A program made the position numbers and the translations under genes. A stretch of DNA of 64,000 nucleotides, taken from the NCBI RefSeq assembly GCF_018991925.1, contig NW_024753848.1:646004-710003 (forward strand). Reading direction: 5' to 3'. This DNA is from Homarus americanus (Eukaryota > Arthropoda > Malacostraca > Decapoda > Nephropidae). This document shows positions 31,925 through 43,213 of the stretch, one piece after another; positions within the stretch are counted from its first letter, which is position 1; the number at the start of each line of letters is the position of its first letter. Under the pieces are notes generated by a model. The model saw only the letters and a program-made list of their open reading frames with translations. It had not been told where the DNA came from and searched no databases.

Positions 31925-32484
31925 CTCGGCGTCAGCGACATTTCCTGATCATGTACTCTTGTTAATCAATAATTTCACTGGAAATAAAACTGGAGTAGAA
32001 ACAAACATGTGCAGTATTTCTTGAGTAAAAAAGAAAGACGGTCTCATATCGAGGATATTGTATACATTACATAAACCAACTAATGAATTTCGGGTTAGTT
32101 ACAGTGATCAGCTCAGGCATTGAGTACAGTACTTGGAGCTGTTACCTCTAGCACGGCTATATTAAATAACGTAACCCAATTTAAACAAATCTAACAAACT
32201 TCGCCTAACTTAACCTAAGTAAACCTGACCAAACACTAGGATTGTCAAATAGATTTGGTTACTTACTAACAGCAGTGAGTTACTTTAAATCACGTCAAGT
32301 TTCTTCCCTTAAAATTCAATCAGTACTTTGACAATAATGACTTCAAAAACTGGATCTATTCAGAAGGCAGCTGACGTCATAAGTGGGAAGAGGTGGGTGG
32401 GTAAGGAAGGAGCAGTGTTGGTGGCAGTGGGTGGTCAGCCCGGAACAGACAGGGAGGGAGGTAGGGGTGGATAGGCGGCGCGAC

Positions 32485-32568
32485 ATGAAGGCGAGCCACT
32501 ACCCCGGATCAAAGACCAAGGCCTCACCTCCTTCTCCCAGCTGCTGCTGTTGTTGTATGTGGCCTCAG
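32485..32568 (+). CDS. Candidate first coding exon with a Cys5 string
   Basis: In a locally GC-rich segment, an ATG at 32485 gives 28 codons up to CAG and a GTAGCC donor at 32569. The peptide contains SKTKASPPSPSCCCCCMWPQ. A run of five Cys next to basic residues could be palmitoylated if expressed. The exon ends in phase 0, but no downstream exon was identified and the family is unknown. Confidence 0.25.
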
Positions 32569-33226
32569 GTAGCCATGTGTCCCAACTGGCCAGTGTGTGT
32601 GTTTACACGTACACTCCATCAACTATTGCTGCACAATAGATACATCTTTCTCGGCTTTTTAAATGTTCATTTAATCCTTTCTGCCACTACTAAACCTCAT
32701 CCGAGGTCTTGAAACAATACACAGGGGTACAGCTCACCTGGCCCTTCTACACGTTTAACTTACGTCACAAAAAGTAAGACGCAACATTTTTTTTTATCAA
32801 GCCAGGTGAACCTAAGAGCTCAGGATTTTTTTAACGTTTTTTTATTAATATAAATTTAATATTTCTCTCTCTCTCTGGGAAAAGAGAGAGGGTTTGTATT
32901 TAAAAATGTGTTTAAATGAGCACAAGGACAAAAGCTGTACTCTACAGTGCATGTACACACCACAAGGTGAAACATATAAGTCATAGAAGGCCAAGTACAT
33001 CTAACTAGTCTATATTTCTAAAATGATGAAACAATATTTGAGGCCATGAAGGTTACACAGCATAAAGTAGACTGACAGCCACTCACACCCGGGTGGCTGC
33101 TCGCATACTTTTTATTTCACTTAACCAGTCTGCAGTGAAGGTTACTACACATAATGCACCACTCGCGCTGATATACAGTACTGAGTTTAGTCGCCAACGC
33201 TTCCGCCAAAGGTAAAATACTACATT
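32569..33226. other. Gene-free stretch, nothing recognised
   Basis: AT-rich with short (CT)n and (GA)n motifs near 32862-32892. Confidence 0.4.
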
Positions 33227-33410
33227 GCTTTAACCAGTGCCGGATTTAGACCTGTGGAGGCCCATGGGCAGCCTCTTTGTGGAGGCCCCTCATCATAACT
33301 ACCCACGAGGGTGGGGTGGCGAGTGAAGCTATATGCAGTTATATTGAGGAAATTAGAACATTGAGACATTTTTAATTAACTGTATATCTATTGATAGTGT
33401 ACAAATTCCC

Positions 33411-33446
<36 letters not shown>

Positions 33447-33830
33447 TGAGACATGACTGGAGTCATTCATGTGGTTTCAAGTCGACCAGCCCTGATATAG
33501 CTACTACCGCACACGTCAAAAATGTGTGGAATTCTAAATATTTTATTAGCAACACAAACAATAGCATTCATTAAAAATATACGGTTCATAGGAAAATCAG
33601 GTATTCATGAATTTTAAGGAGTAGCTAGCCTAATTTCTATCACGCTTCTTGCTGAACATAGTTTTACGTGATGGGATAGATAAACATGAATTTTAAAGAA
33701 TGAAAATAAAAATAATCCAAATGAATAAACAAATAAATAAAATATTGTAATATGTGGAGGCCCCCAGACTGTGGAGGCCCCTGAGCAGCTGCCCACTTTG
33801 CCCACTCCTGAATCCGGCCCTGGCTTTAAC
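33227..33830. repeat. 8-bp target site duplication GCTTTAAC flanking the hAT element
   Basis: Identical octamers at 33227-33234 and 33823-33830 directly border the terminal inverted repeats. Confidence 0.88.
33235..33822. mobile_element. Non-autonomous hAT-type DNA transposon with perfect 8-bp TSD
   Basis: The ends are inverted: CAGTGCCGGATTTAGAC on the left and, reading inward from the right, CAGGGCCGGATTCAGGAG. Both are followed inward by GTGGAGGCCC/GGGCAGC-like motifs. Both sides are flanked by GCTTTAAC (33227-33234 and 33823-33830), a perfect 8-bp target duplication as made by hAT transposases. The 588-bp interior has an (AC)n run at about 33411-33441 and no transposase frame. Confidence 0.88.
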
Positions 33831-34990
33831 GATTAACCAAATGTATCTGTATAATTTAAAGAGAACATTCACATACAGTACACCCAAGTCGTGACATACA
33901 CACTTGCGAACGAACTAAATCTAAAATAATTAAAGATTTATTTAGTCGGCTGCATAACTAAAATTGAGAACTAAACTGCAATACGCGATTTTTCCATAGT
34001 CGTTGTTTCAGGTATAGTTAATGTGCTTCACCTACTAGAATAATTTTAATTACCGATAATAAGTTTCTACAACAAAATTATTAAGCCATATCAAAGTTTC
34101 TATAAAAATTTTCTTTAACTTAGCTAACAGCGTACCAACCAAGGATCGGTGTCTTAACTTCACTTGCTGTTTATGGAAAAAAGTTCAAAATCTTATATCT
34201 AAAACAGCAACTTCGTGACTCGCAAAAGCAAAATGAACACACCCATAACACGAATTATATCCTAACCTAATCAAAACTATCCCAAGCCTGCTTAAAAAAA
34301 AATTATGAATTGTTTATCGTTCCTGTTCTTGATCTTATTTTAATATTGATCATTTTATCTAAGAGGAAAACATGGTTGGTAAAGTGTTGTGAGTGACAGT
34401 GAGGGAAAGTCAATGTAGATGTTGAGATGGTGTTGTGGTGGGTGGATGAAACACAGCAGTGAGCTTATCTGACCATCTGGAGGACTGTTGGCAGTTACAC
34501 CAGCGTCCACCATCAACCAGTGTGTTGGCTCTTGACTAACATGGCAAGACTTAATAGATTTTATGAACTGGATACATTTGTTGAGAACTTATAGTGCAAC
34601 ACTCCGCCTGTTATTAACGTAACCAAAATATGTTCTATGATTGTTAGGTTTTGTTGGTTTTATATGAACTTATCAACAAAAATAGCTTGCGATTACTAAT
34701 AGCTGACCCTAAGTATACTTTTACGAATGTGTACATATGTTACTAACCATTAGGGAAAGTCTTTATCGTGGAGGTCCGTCTGGCTTGTCCACGAAGGTTT
34801 GGAAGACATTTTTTATGCAGTATATGCCATTTCATCATAACTGATTTAACTACAGTACTAACTTTATATTATCATTTATAACGACAGAAAAATTTAAAAT
34901 TACAATATAAAAAACTGGAATTGTTTTTGAGAAATAATTAAATCCGCTTTACCCAATTTGTAAAATGAACCAGTCCATTAGGTGTGGTCT
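33831..34990. other. Gene-free AT-rich stretch, nothing recognised
   Basis: No repeat array, RNA gene or convincing exon was seen. Confidence 0.45.
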
Positions 34991-34995
34991 TCCTT

Positions 34996-35455
34996 CACTA
35001 ACCCCAGAACCCCCCACACCCTCCACCACATACCTTTTATATCCGCCACTAACCCCAGAACCCCCCACACCTCCACCACATACCTTTTATATCCGCCACT
35101 AACCCCAGAACCCCCCACACCCTCCACCACATACCTTTTATATCCTCCACTAACCCCAGAACCCCCACACCCTCCACCACATACCTTTTATATCCGTCAC
35201 TAACCCCAGAACCCCACACCCTCCACCACATACCTTTTATATCCGTCACTAACCCCAGAACCCCCCACACCCTCCACCACATACCTTTTATATCCGCCAC
35301 TAACCCCAGAACCCCCCACACCCTCCACCACATACCTTTTATATCCGCCACTAACCCCAGAACCCCCCACACCCTCCACCACATACCTTTTATATCCGCC
35401 ACTAACCCCAGAACCCCCCACACCCTCCACCACATACCTTTTATATCCGCCGCCG
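34996..35455. repeat. 51-bp tandem repeat, nine copies
   Basis: The unit is CACTAACCCCAGAACCCCCC, then ACACCCTCCACCACATACCT, then TTTATATCCGC, with copies lacking one or two C. The minus strand reads GGATATAAAAGGTATGTGG in each unit. The 138-codon minus frame is an artefact of a 51-bp (17-codon) unit. Confidence 0.95.
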
Positions 35456-35695
35456 TGACAGACAAGAGTTACAGAGTGTTTCAGTGATCACAAGGAGACG
35501 GCCACGACTCAACAACATCTCCCCCCCCCCTTTGGGCCCTTAACCTCAGAGTCCTAAAGCCCACACAGGCCATCTACCCTCACATCTGCCTCACAAATAA
35601 AGCGTCACAGTTAACATCCATGAAAATGCTGTATTGAAGTTATATAAGGCATCTGATGTATAATCCAGTCGATGCGTGAAATGGGTAGAACTATA

Positions 35696-35845
35696 CAAGG
35701 AGGGGCACGGAACCCTGGCCTGCAAGCCTTCCTCTGTGCTGCCTACGAGGTTGAGGACGAGGTTAAATGCTGGAGGTTATACAAGGAACCTCCAGCCTTC
35801 CCTTGTGCTACGAGGTTGAGGTTGAACATTTAGAGGTTATACAAA
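35696..35845. repeat. ~70-bp imperfect direct duplication
   Basis: TACAAGG with CCT, GCCTTCCNNTGTGCT and CTACGAGGTTGAGG recurs twice in order. Confidence 0.65.
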
Positions 35846-38800
35846 ATTACTCGTGCATGCATTTATTCGTCGCTTGTCACTCCATAAATTAATTGAGGAT
35901 GAGTTTATATATAACCACTTAACGTTGAAGATATCGAGTGACTTCATTATAAATAGTTCACCGTCATCCACCGCCTCACATAAAAACTATTGATTGAGTT
36001 GTTATCATAGAACTTTAGGTTTAGTTTTACTTTCATTTCCATGCAACAGAACTTTCAAAATCCTCCTTAAGCACAACTAGCTCGTCATAGTACGGTACTT
36101 GACCTTCAATTCATTTTTTTTTTAGATATAGTCAAGAGACCTTTGGTGTAGATTGTCATGCTGTCTAGATTTCGATAGAGTAAATCCCTCTCAGTAATAC
36201 TCAGCCACAGGATACAATTATATGCGTAAAGAGAAGAAGAATTATGAGATGTTTAGCCGTTATATTAGACAGCATGGTGGTGGTGGTGACCTTGCCAGCT
36301 TCTCTCGGTCAACACCACACCCTGGCTAGTGGTGGTGGCAACTGCTAGCCTCTACTCCATGTAACTCATCTACACATTAATTCATGAATATAAACAGACT
36401 ATTATTTCCATATTATCAAGAACATTAACCGGTATGATTAGCAACGGAGCCTTTTTGGTGGGTATTTATGAATGCATTATTGTTTGCTACTTAATACACT
36501 TTTACACGCGTTAAATATAGTCAAGATTGGAACTAAACTGCTTTATATTCGAATTTTTTGCGTATTTATGACCCAATATGTAGTCTAGGAACCTTTCAGA
36601 AGCAACTCCTTTACTTTATTTACTGTTTATTGCATCACAAGTGCCGTACATGGTGCATGGATCAACTTGGAACTTGAGTAAAATGTTATGAGCCAACAAC
36701 ACTAGAGTATAAAGTTTTCCTCTTATCCTCTTACCCCAACGTTTATCTATTACAATTAACACCTTTAATTCTCCAGTAACATCTCAAAAGTAGCCCTCAT
36801 AAGTCTGAGAATAAGAATACCCTCAGAATACTGTTGTAATTTTGAAATTTTGTTTTCATGTAATCAGCACAAGGTCTGCCTAATCTAATCTAACTACAGT
36901 ATTTATATTCATTTCTTTATACAGTATACTGATTTATTATTGCACTCGAGGGATCTTTATCAGGTGTGACCTCGTAGACTCCCTGAACACCTGTAATAAG
37001 TGGTGAAGAGTTTGGCGAAAGTTGAAGTTGTTTAAAAGTACATCATTTATACTAATTTTTCATATTTAACATCTACACACGAAGACACTGGCTCTAGATA
37101 ATTAATCATAATTAATTATCACTTCATTACTTGAGGATGAGTATGTTGAGCATGATTATCGTAAATAACATGAGTATATAATATTATGTACCGTATATAA
37201 TATCAATAAATAACATATAAGAACAGGGACAGCAAACAACATCAATAAATAACATAAGTACTGTATATGAAAACAGGTAACATCAATAAATGAGTATATC
37301 AGAACAGGTAAAGCAGGTAAAACCAATTAACACCAGACAACAAGAAGCAGTAACAGGTCCATGTTGTGTTAAGTGAAGCAATACTTATGACACCATCACT
37401 CACCAAGAATTTATTATTATAGCTACAGTACGTTAAGCTATACAGTACTTGAAAAAAAATACGGCTGGAAAAATGATAAGCAGGAAGATCAGGAGAGTGA
37501 AATTGGCATATGTAAACCAGCTACAAATATCCAAGAGGAGGAAGGGAGTTTCAGCAAATGATAAGGGAGGTGGGTGGAGCCGGAATAGTGGGTCTCTCCT
37601 GCTGACACCTTCATCCACTCAAGGTTAAACACAATTTTTGTTTTGTGTGTGTGTGTGTGTGTGTTGTCGCCACTGTTCACTCTTATTAAATATAACTGTG
37701 CTGATTTATTTTGATTGGTTGTATTTCTAGAAGATTGGTGAACAACCTTCAACTAATTTGATCACATTAAAGATTAGGAAGGAATCCCTGTTCATTTCAG
37801 CTGACCTAACTTTACCTCCCCCATTTAGCGATAGGGTGTTTAATCGTCAGGTGAAATAAGCTGAGGAATATTATTAATCTTCCTTTCGTCCAGAGATTTT
37901 TTTACTTATCTCTAAATTACTTTATACTGAATTATCCCAGTGAGTGTTGGTTACTGAGTGTTGTGCGTTTATGTTGATGAGTTTTGTGTGGTGAGTGACT
38001 GTAGTGTGGGTTAGGACCAGTGATACAGATGGCGAAGTAACAATGTGACTGGGACTAGGTTACCTGATTTACTCTATATAAATGAATAACTTTAACTGTA
38101 TACGTTGTCTAATGTTGCGAGGGTGGGCCGTGTGGTGTGTACAGCTTACTGTACTGGGCATACAGTACAGCATATAAAGTTATCATGTTGTTAAAAGAAT
38201 TAGTCAAAAGTTAGTCAGGTGGTTCCTCTCCTTGTTTAATCATATGGTTTTGTATTCTTGGTAGTTACAAGTTCACCATCCTTCAGTGACCTTCACCATC
38301 ACAACATCTTCAACAGAAGTAAACAGTCATTATGTGGTGTTAAAACAAAAGGCCATAGTATTTCATATATAATTTATTGCATACTCTTGGTTGATAAAAT
38401 GTTTATTACAAATCATTAGGTCTAAGTCATTCTTTGCACATTTTGAAAGTTAAGGAACGCATAGCGTGAAGTGGTTGTTCTTTTAATACTCTATAACAGC
38501 TAGTAAGTATGTGGGACAAGAACCAGTGATGATATTTGAGGACTGACTTCTTCAACAAATACTAGAGTCCCTCTGTTTTAAGTGGGAGCATAAGACTTAA
38601 ATAATACAGTCAAGGCTTTTGTTCCTGTCCGTTCTTTATGCAGTGGTAAACCTCTCCTTGAGTGTTAGAGTGCACATAACAGCCAATAATTCGATGAAGA
38701 GGGTTACAGTACACAAAGTGGTTAAAAATGTTAAAGAGTGAAAAGCTTTCTCTCATTCTTCACAAACAAGTTTTCAATCATTGTAAGGAAGCCATGAAGA

Positions 38801-41800
38801 TTGTTACACTGCAAATATATAATATGATGTTATTCAATAAAGCCAGTTCTAAATTTATCAACATTAGTAAAATGAGTACTGCACCGTATATAAATATATA
38901 GAATGTACACGCCAAAAGTATTTACCACACCTGGCAATATTAACGTTTCCACATGCTTAAGTATTAAGGGTCGTTTCCTACTAGCTGGCAAATACTGTTT
39001 CTTGGATTTGTCAAGCTTAACACTCCAACACCCCACAGTTCTATCTTGAAGCTTCCAACAGCTGACATAAAGTTTAAATTATATATATGTATTGAGCTTT
39101 ATTAGAAAAAAAAATTGACATCAGTTATATATAATGTGCAGAATTATTACTGAAGAATCTTGGAAAATATATTTATAATAATTAAAGAACTTTGGAGAAT
39201 TTTTTTGCTAATGCTGTCAAAAAGTGGAATTGCACATAACTTGATCTGTGGGTAAATGCTACGATTCTTCTAATTTGGCAGTGAAACGTCATCAGGCCAA
39301 GAACACACATCATGTGCACAAAGCAAAAAAATATTCAAAAAGGAGGAATAATACCCTATCCCATCCAAATGAAGTATACTTGACTGGCAGAGGAATAAAA
39401 AAATGTCAAATAAAAACGTGAAACAATAAAAAGCTTTACTGAGACAGAACTGATTTAGAAATGAACACACAACTGTTTAATTATGTTATACAGTATACCT
39501 CTCTTTTTATTATTTCAGTATATTTTTTTAGGCTCCATGTATCAATATATATATCAGTAGCATTTGGAGTTCAGCAGTGCAATATATTTACTGTAGGTCC
39601 CAACTTACAAACAAGACATAGACCAAAATAACTAACAAGACCTTGGCTATGTTGTTGCCATAAAATCCTCGAGGGAAGGGATCATCAGATAATGTATACA
39701 GTACCTATTGAACTCTCACCATCAAATGCCACTCATAATGGTAAACCCTTGTTGAGAAAAATCTAACAAGATATGTGATTTACTTTACAAAATATTCCAG
39801 ACTGCATGACAATAAAAGAACACAGCACACAATAAAGGTTCCGGTCTTTCGGTTACCGTTAACTCCGAAATTTAGCAAAATAAGTTGAATGTCATTGTGT
39901 TTTCTTTACCTCTCTACAATCTATGGTAGGGAAATGTGTTGGTTATCGCAAGTGGGTCCTCATCAGTTTCTCAGAAGGGGAGAGAGGGGAGGGGAAATAA
40001 TCACAACACAAAACTTGATAAACACCGCACCGCTGCACTGGTCTTTTCGGCAAACTCCTACTAACAACTGCGAACATGACTCATAAGCCAACAGTATAAC
40101 AATATTTAGAAAGAGAGAAAGAAATAACCCCACCTATTGACTCCTTATACTTGTATCATCAAATAATCATAAACTAAGCCTCTGTAAACAATAACTTTTT
40201 TTTCAAGATCGTCAAACCTATTTACGCTTTAATTTGGGGTTATCTCGAGGAGGTCCGAACAGTAGGCGGGACACTCAGGACTCCCTTTATTCTGTGACGA
40301 CACTCCTTAAAATATTCCCAATGAAAATATATGACAAAAATTTTTTTTTCAAGTGCAAAATACAGTAATATAATTCACAAAAAAAAAAAAAAATCCTTCC
40401 CTCAATAAAAAAAAAAGCAAGACCAAATATGCAAGTACTCAGCAAAGCAGGAAAGATGTACGGCCACAGGCATACCATAACACGCGGGAGCAGGAGGGGG
40501 AACAAAACCCAGGAACTCCCGTCGTACTGGAATAGGAAGCTTGATCGTACCCAAAATGACCCAGACAAGTTCCTCGAAGAAAATATTATTATTATTACCA
40601 AGCACATCCAAACAGTATGGGTCCACAATCATTCAAAATCAATTAACAACAACATAAGTCACTCGGAATAGTAGTATTAGGATAGTGGGGGAGGGGGGGG
40701 GGGTGCTGCCTTCCCTAATCACGTACTCGACCAATACCATAACTCTACGTCACGTCGGATCTCCCGGCTTAATATTCTTGTGTGTGTGTCGCCATAAGTA
40801 TGCACCTGTTCTGTACACTCTGGTACCTGTACTAGAAACAACCTTGTGTCACACCTGTAATGAAGACTTGTAAGCTGAGGAAAAACTAACAAGAGACTAA
40901 ATAAATATTGCAATGAGAGATAATAAAGAGGAGCAAATGGCAAAATAAGAGAATAATGGCACAAAATATTAGGAATGTTTTTTTTAAGAGTATATATATA
41001 TATATATTATATAAAATGGTGTCTTGACATGAGACACTCTCAGCTCGATAACACATGTGCTAAGTCATACCATAATCAACAGGCAGAATATCACTCAACA
41101 TCTGCGCAGTACTTTGGTCATGTGCTTACTTAAAGATATTTTCTTTTTACAAACTCGTCAAATACTTCCGACTCATAAATAATCCCAAGTGAACCACGGA
41201 ATTGATACTTTACTCTTAATAAATGGTATGAAGACATTGATGAAGGAAGGCACCACCACCACCACATCAAAACAATGACATTAATCAGGGAGAAACTGTT
41301 TAAAGTTTCATAATACCTTCCATCTTACTAAAATATTTACAAATGTTCACCACTCTATGTAACAGTTCCATCCAGACATAAATAAGCAGATGGGGATCTC
41401 AACAATCATAGTAATGTAGTCATTTATCAGTTGACACAAGAAAATGGATGGGGGATAAGGTATGGGACTTCGGAGACACTCGACTATATCTATGATAACG
41501 TACGGACAAAAGTTTCAAGCGTGTGCATCACTTATCTCTTCAACAAGATAAGAACACCTCAGTGGAACTGGGTATAGTTTTAGTGCCCATATATCCAATA
41601 ACCATCGTCTCACACACAGACAATGTTTGATACTCCAGGATTTAATAATTACTTCATATTTACCCCTATTGAAATAAACACAAACACAAAATCAAATATA
41701 AAAAATCTACTGACCTATGCAAGTAATATTCTCATTATCATAGTTGTGAAGAATAACAATATTTTTACAGTTAAACCATACATAATTAGCCTATATACTG

Positions 41801-43185
41801 GGTGGGTATACTAACGTGTCATAATATTATACCACATATGAGCAAGATCTGTCACAATTTCTAAGAAATAAAGATTAACAGAGTTACCAGTCAGTGTCTC
41901 ACCAAAGCATTTAGTGAAATATCACCCCATAGCTAGTACTGTACACCCGATACTTGATTGTGTGAAATGCATGAGATCTGCCATTATCATCCTAGACCAC
42001 AGATTTGGACTATAATACAGTATTCTTAATATCTTTAAACACCAATAAATCAAAACAATATTACTCTAAATATAATCATTCTTTTTTTTTTCCTTCTCAT
42101 TATGAAAATGGAGACAAAATTCTTAATCTGGCCAAGGCAATCACAACAAATACTGAAAAGTTTCAATTTCCTGATTGGAAGAGTTTAAGGAATGGTAATG
42201 CCAGCCAGAGCCTCATTGTATACTCATGAACTAATCCCAAATTGGTCTGCAGTATGAATGTTAAACCCAAATTACCGGAAGTAGTTATTCCTTCACTTGC
42301 TAGCAGAGTGAACTGCTCACTCAACACACTTCCTGCTTTCACTGCACTTGAGGGGTTAGTTGTATGAGAATCAATGAGCTTAAACTAAACCTACACAACT
42401 TTGGTGGTTGGCAGTCAGGCCTTTGACTTTTTTGTTTTCTGCACATTTTCAGATCCTAAATCTATGACCCCATGGTGGCATTTCCCCATATTGGCTCCTA
42501 ACATTGGAAGAAAGATTATGGCCACAGGGAAGAGGTGGACGACGACAGCAGCGGTTTACCCAATTATATGACCATATCCCTAAATGGTAGAAGGCTAAGA
42601 CTCCAAATGCTCACAAGTAGAATACTCTTCTCAGATTCTTCATAAAGGCTTATTTTCTAACGACTATATATTCAAAAGTAAAGTATTATTTATAGTGGCT
42701 TTATAAAGGCTAATTCCTATCTATATGGTTGTGACAAGTGTCACTGGGGAATAAAACTGTATGGGTTCAAGATACTAATAATCAACAACAACTGCACTCT
42801 GCACATGAGGTGCTCACCTACAACTTCATCTGCAAAAGCTATATAAGAGTCTCAGCAATCTGCCTTTTGGGAACATGGAGTATGCACGGCCATAGAAAAA
42901 GCAGCTAATGCAATTTTTCAACTTCATTATCACTTTGTGCAATAAAATAAAAACACAAGTACGTGTACTTGCAGTACTTAAGTCCAGCACCGATTTCCGA
43001 AAGTCACTCACTGAAAAAAAATTAGCTCGATGAAACTCCAAGGTGATGACCAACATGTGTCCTAGCACTAATGGAGCTAAACCACTGCTACACAACATGC
43101 CCTGGACGTTCCCAGCAGCCAATCACAGCAAGATGGAGATGTTGATCATGTTGACACTTAACTCAATACGAAACAACATCCACTA
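35846..43185. other. Long gene-free AT-rich stretch, partly ARPC2 3' flank
   Basis: No exon of a recognised protein was seen on either strand across about 7.3 kb. It holds short items only: (GT)n at about 37643-37663, TA runs near 40990-41006, poly-A or poly-T at about 40341-40394, and several short AT-rich frames without similarity. The segment just below 43186 should be the ARPC2 3' UTR, but its polyadenylation site could not be fixed. Confidence 0.5.
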
Positions 43186-43213
43186 TCAGTTGGCACGCAT
43201 GAATGCCCGACCC
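43186..43213 (-). CDS. ARPC2: ARPC2 exon 7, 28-nt terminal exon
   Basis: A TTGTTGCAG acceptor precedes 28 nt that finish the split Ser codon and read GRAFMRAN, then TGA at 43188-43186. The result (KKTAS|GRAF) parallels the conserved KKTITGRTF ending of ARPC2. Phase and family tail agree, which makes a chance match unlikely. Confidence 0.85.

Noticed and set aside
35049..35465. 138-codon frame of DIKGMWWRVWGVLGLV repeats
   Set aside because: A 51-bp satellite unit read as 17 codons, with no start context or unique flanking sequence.
42826..43122. 98-codon minus-strand frame just downstream of ARPC2
   Set aside because: It lies in the expected ARPC2 3' UTR and matches no known family.
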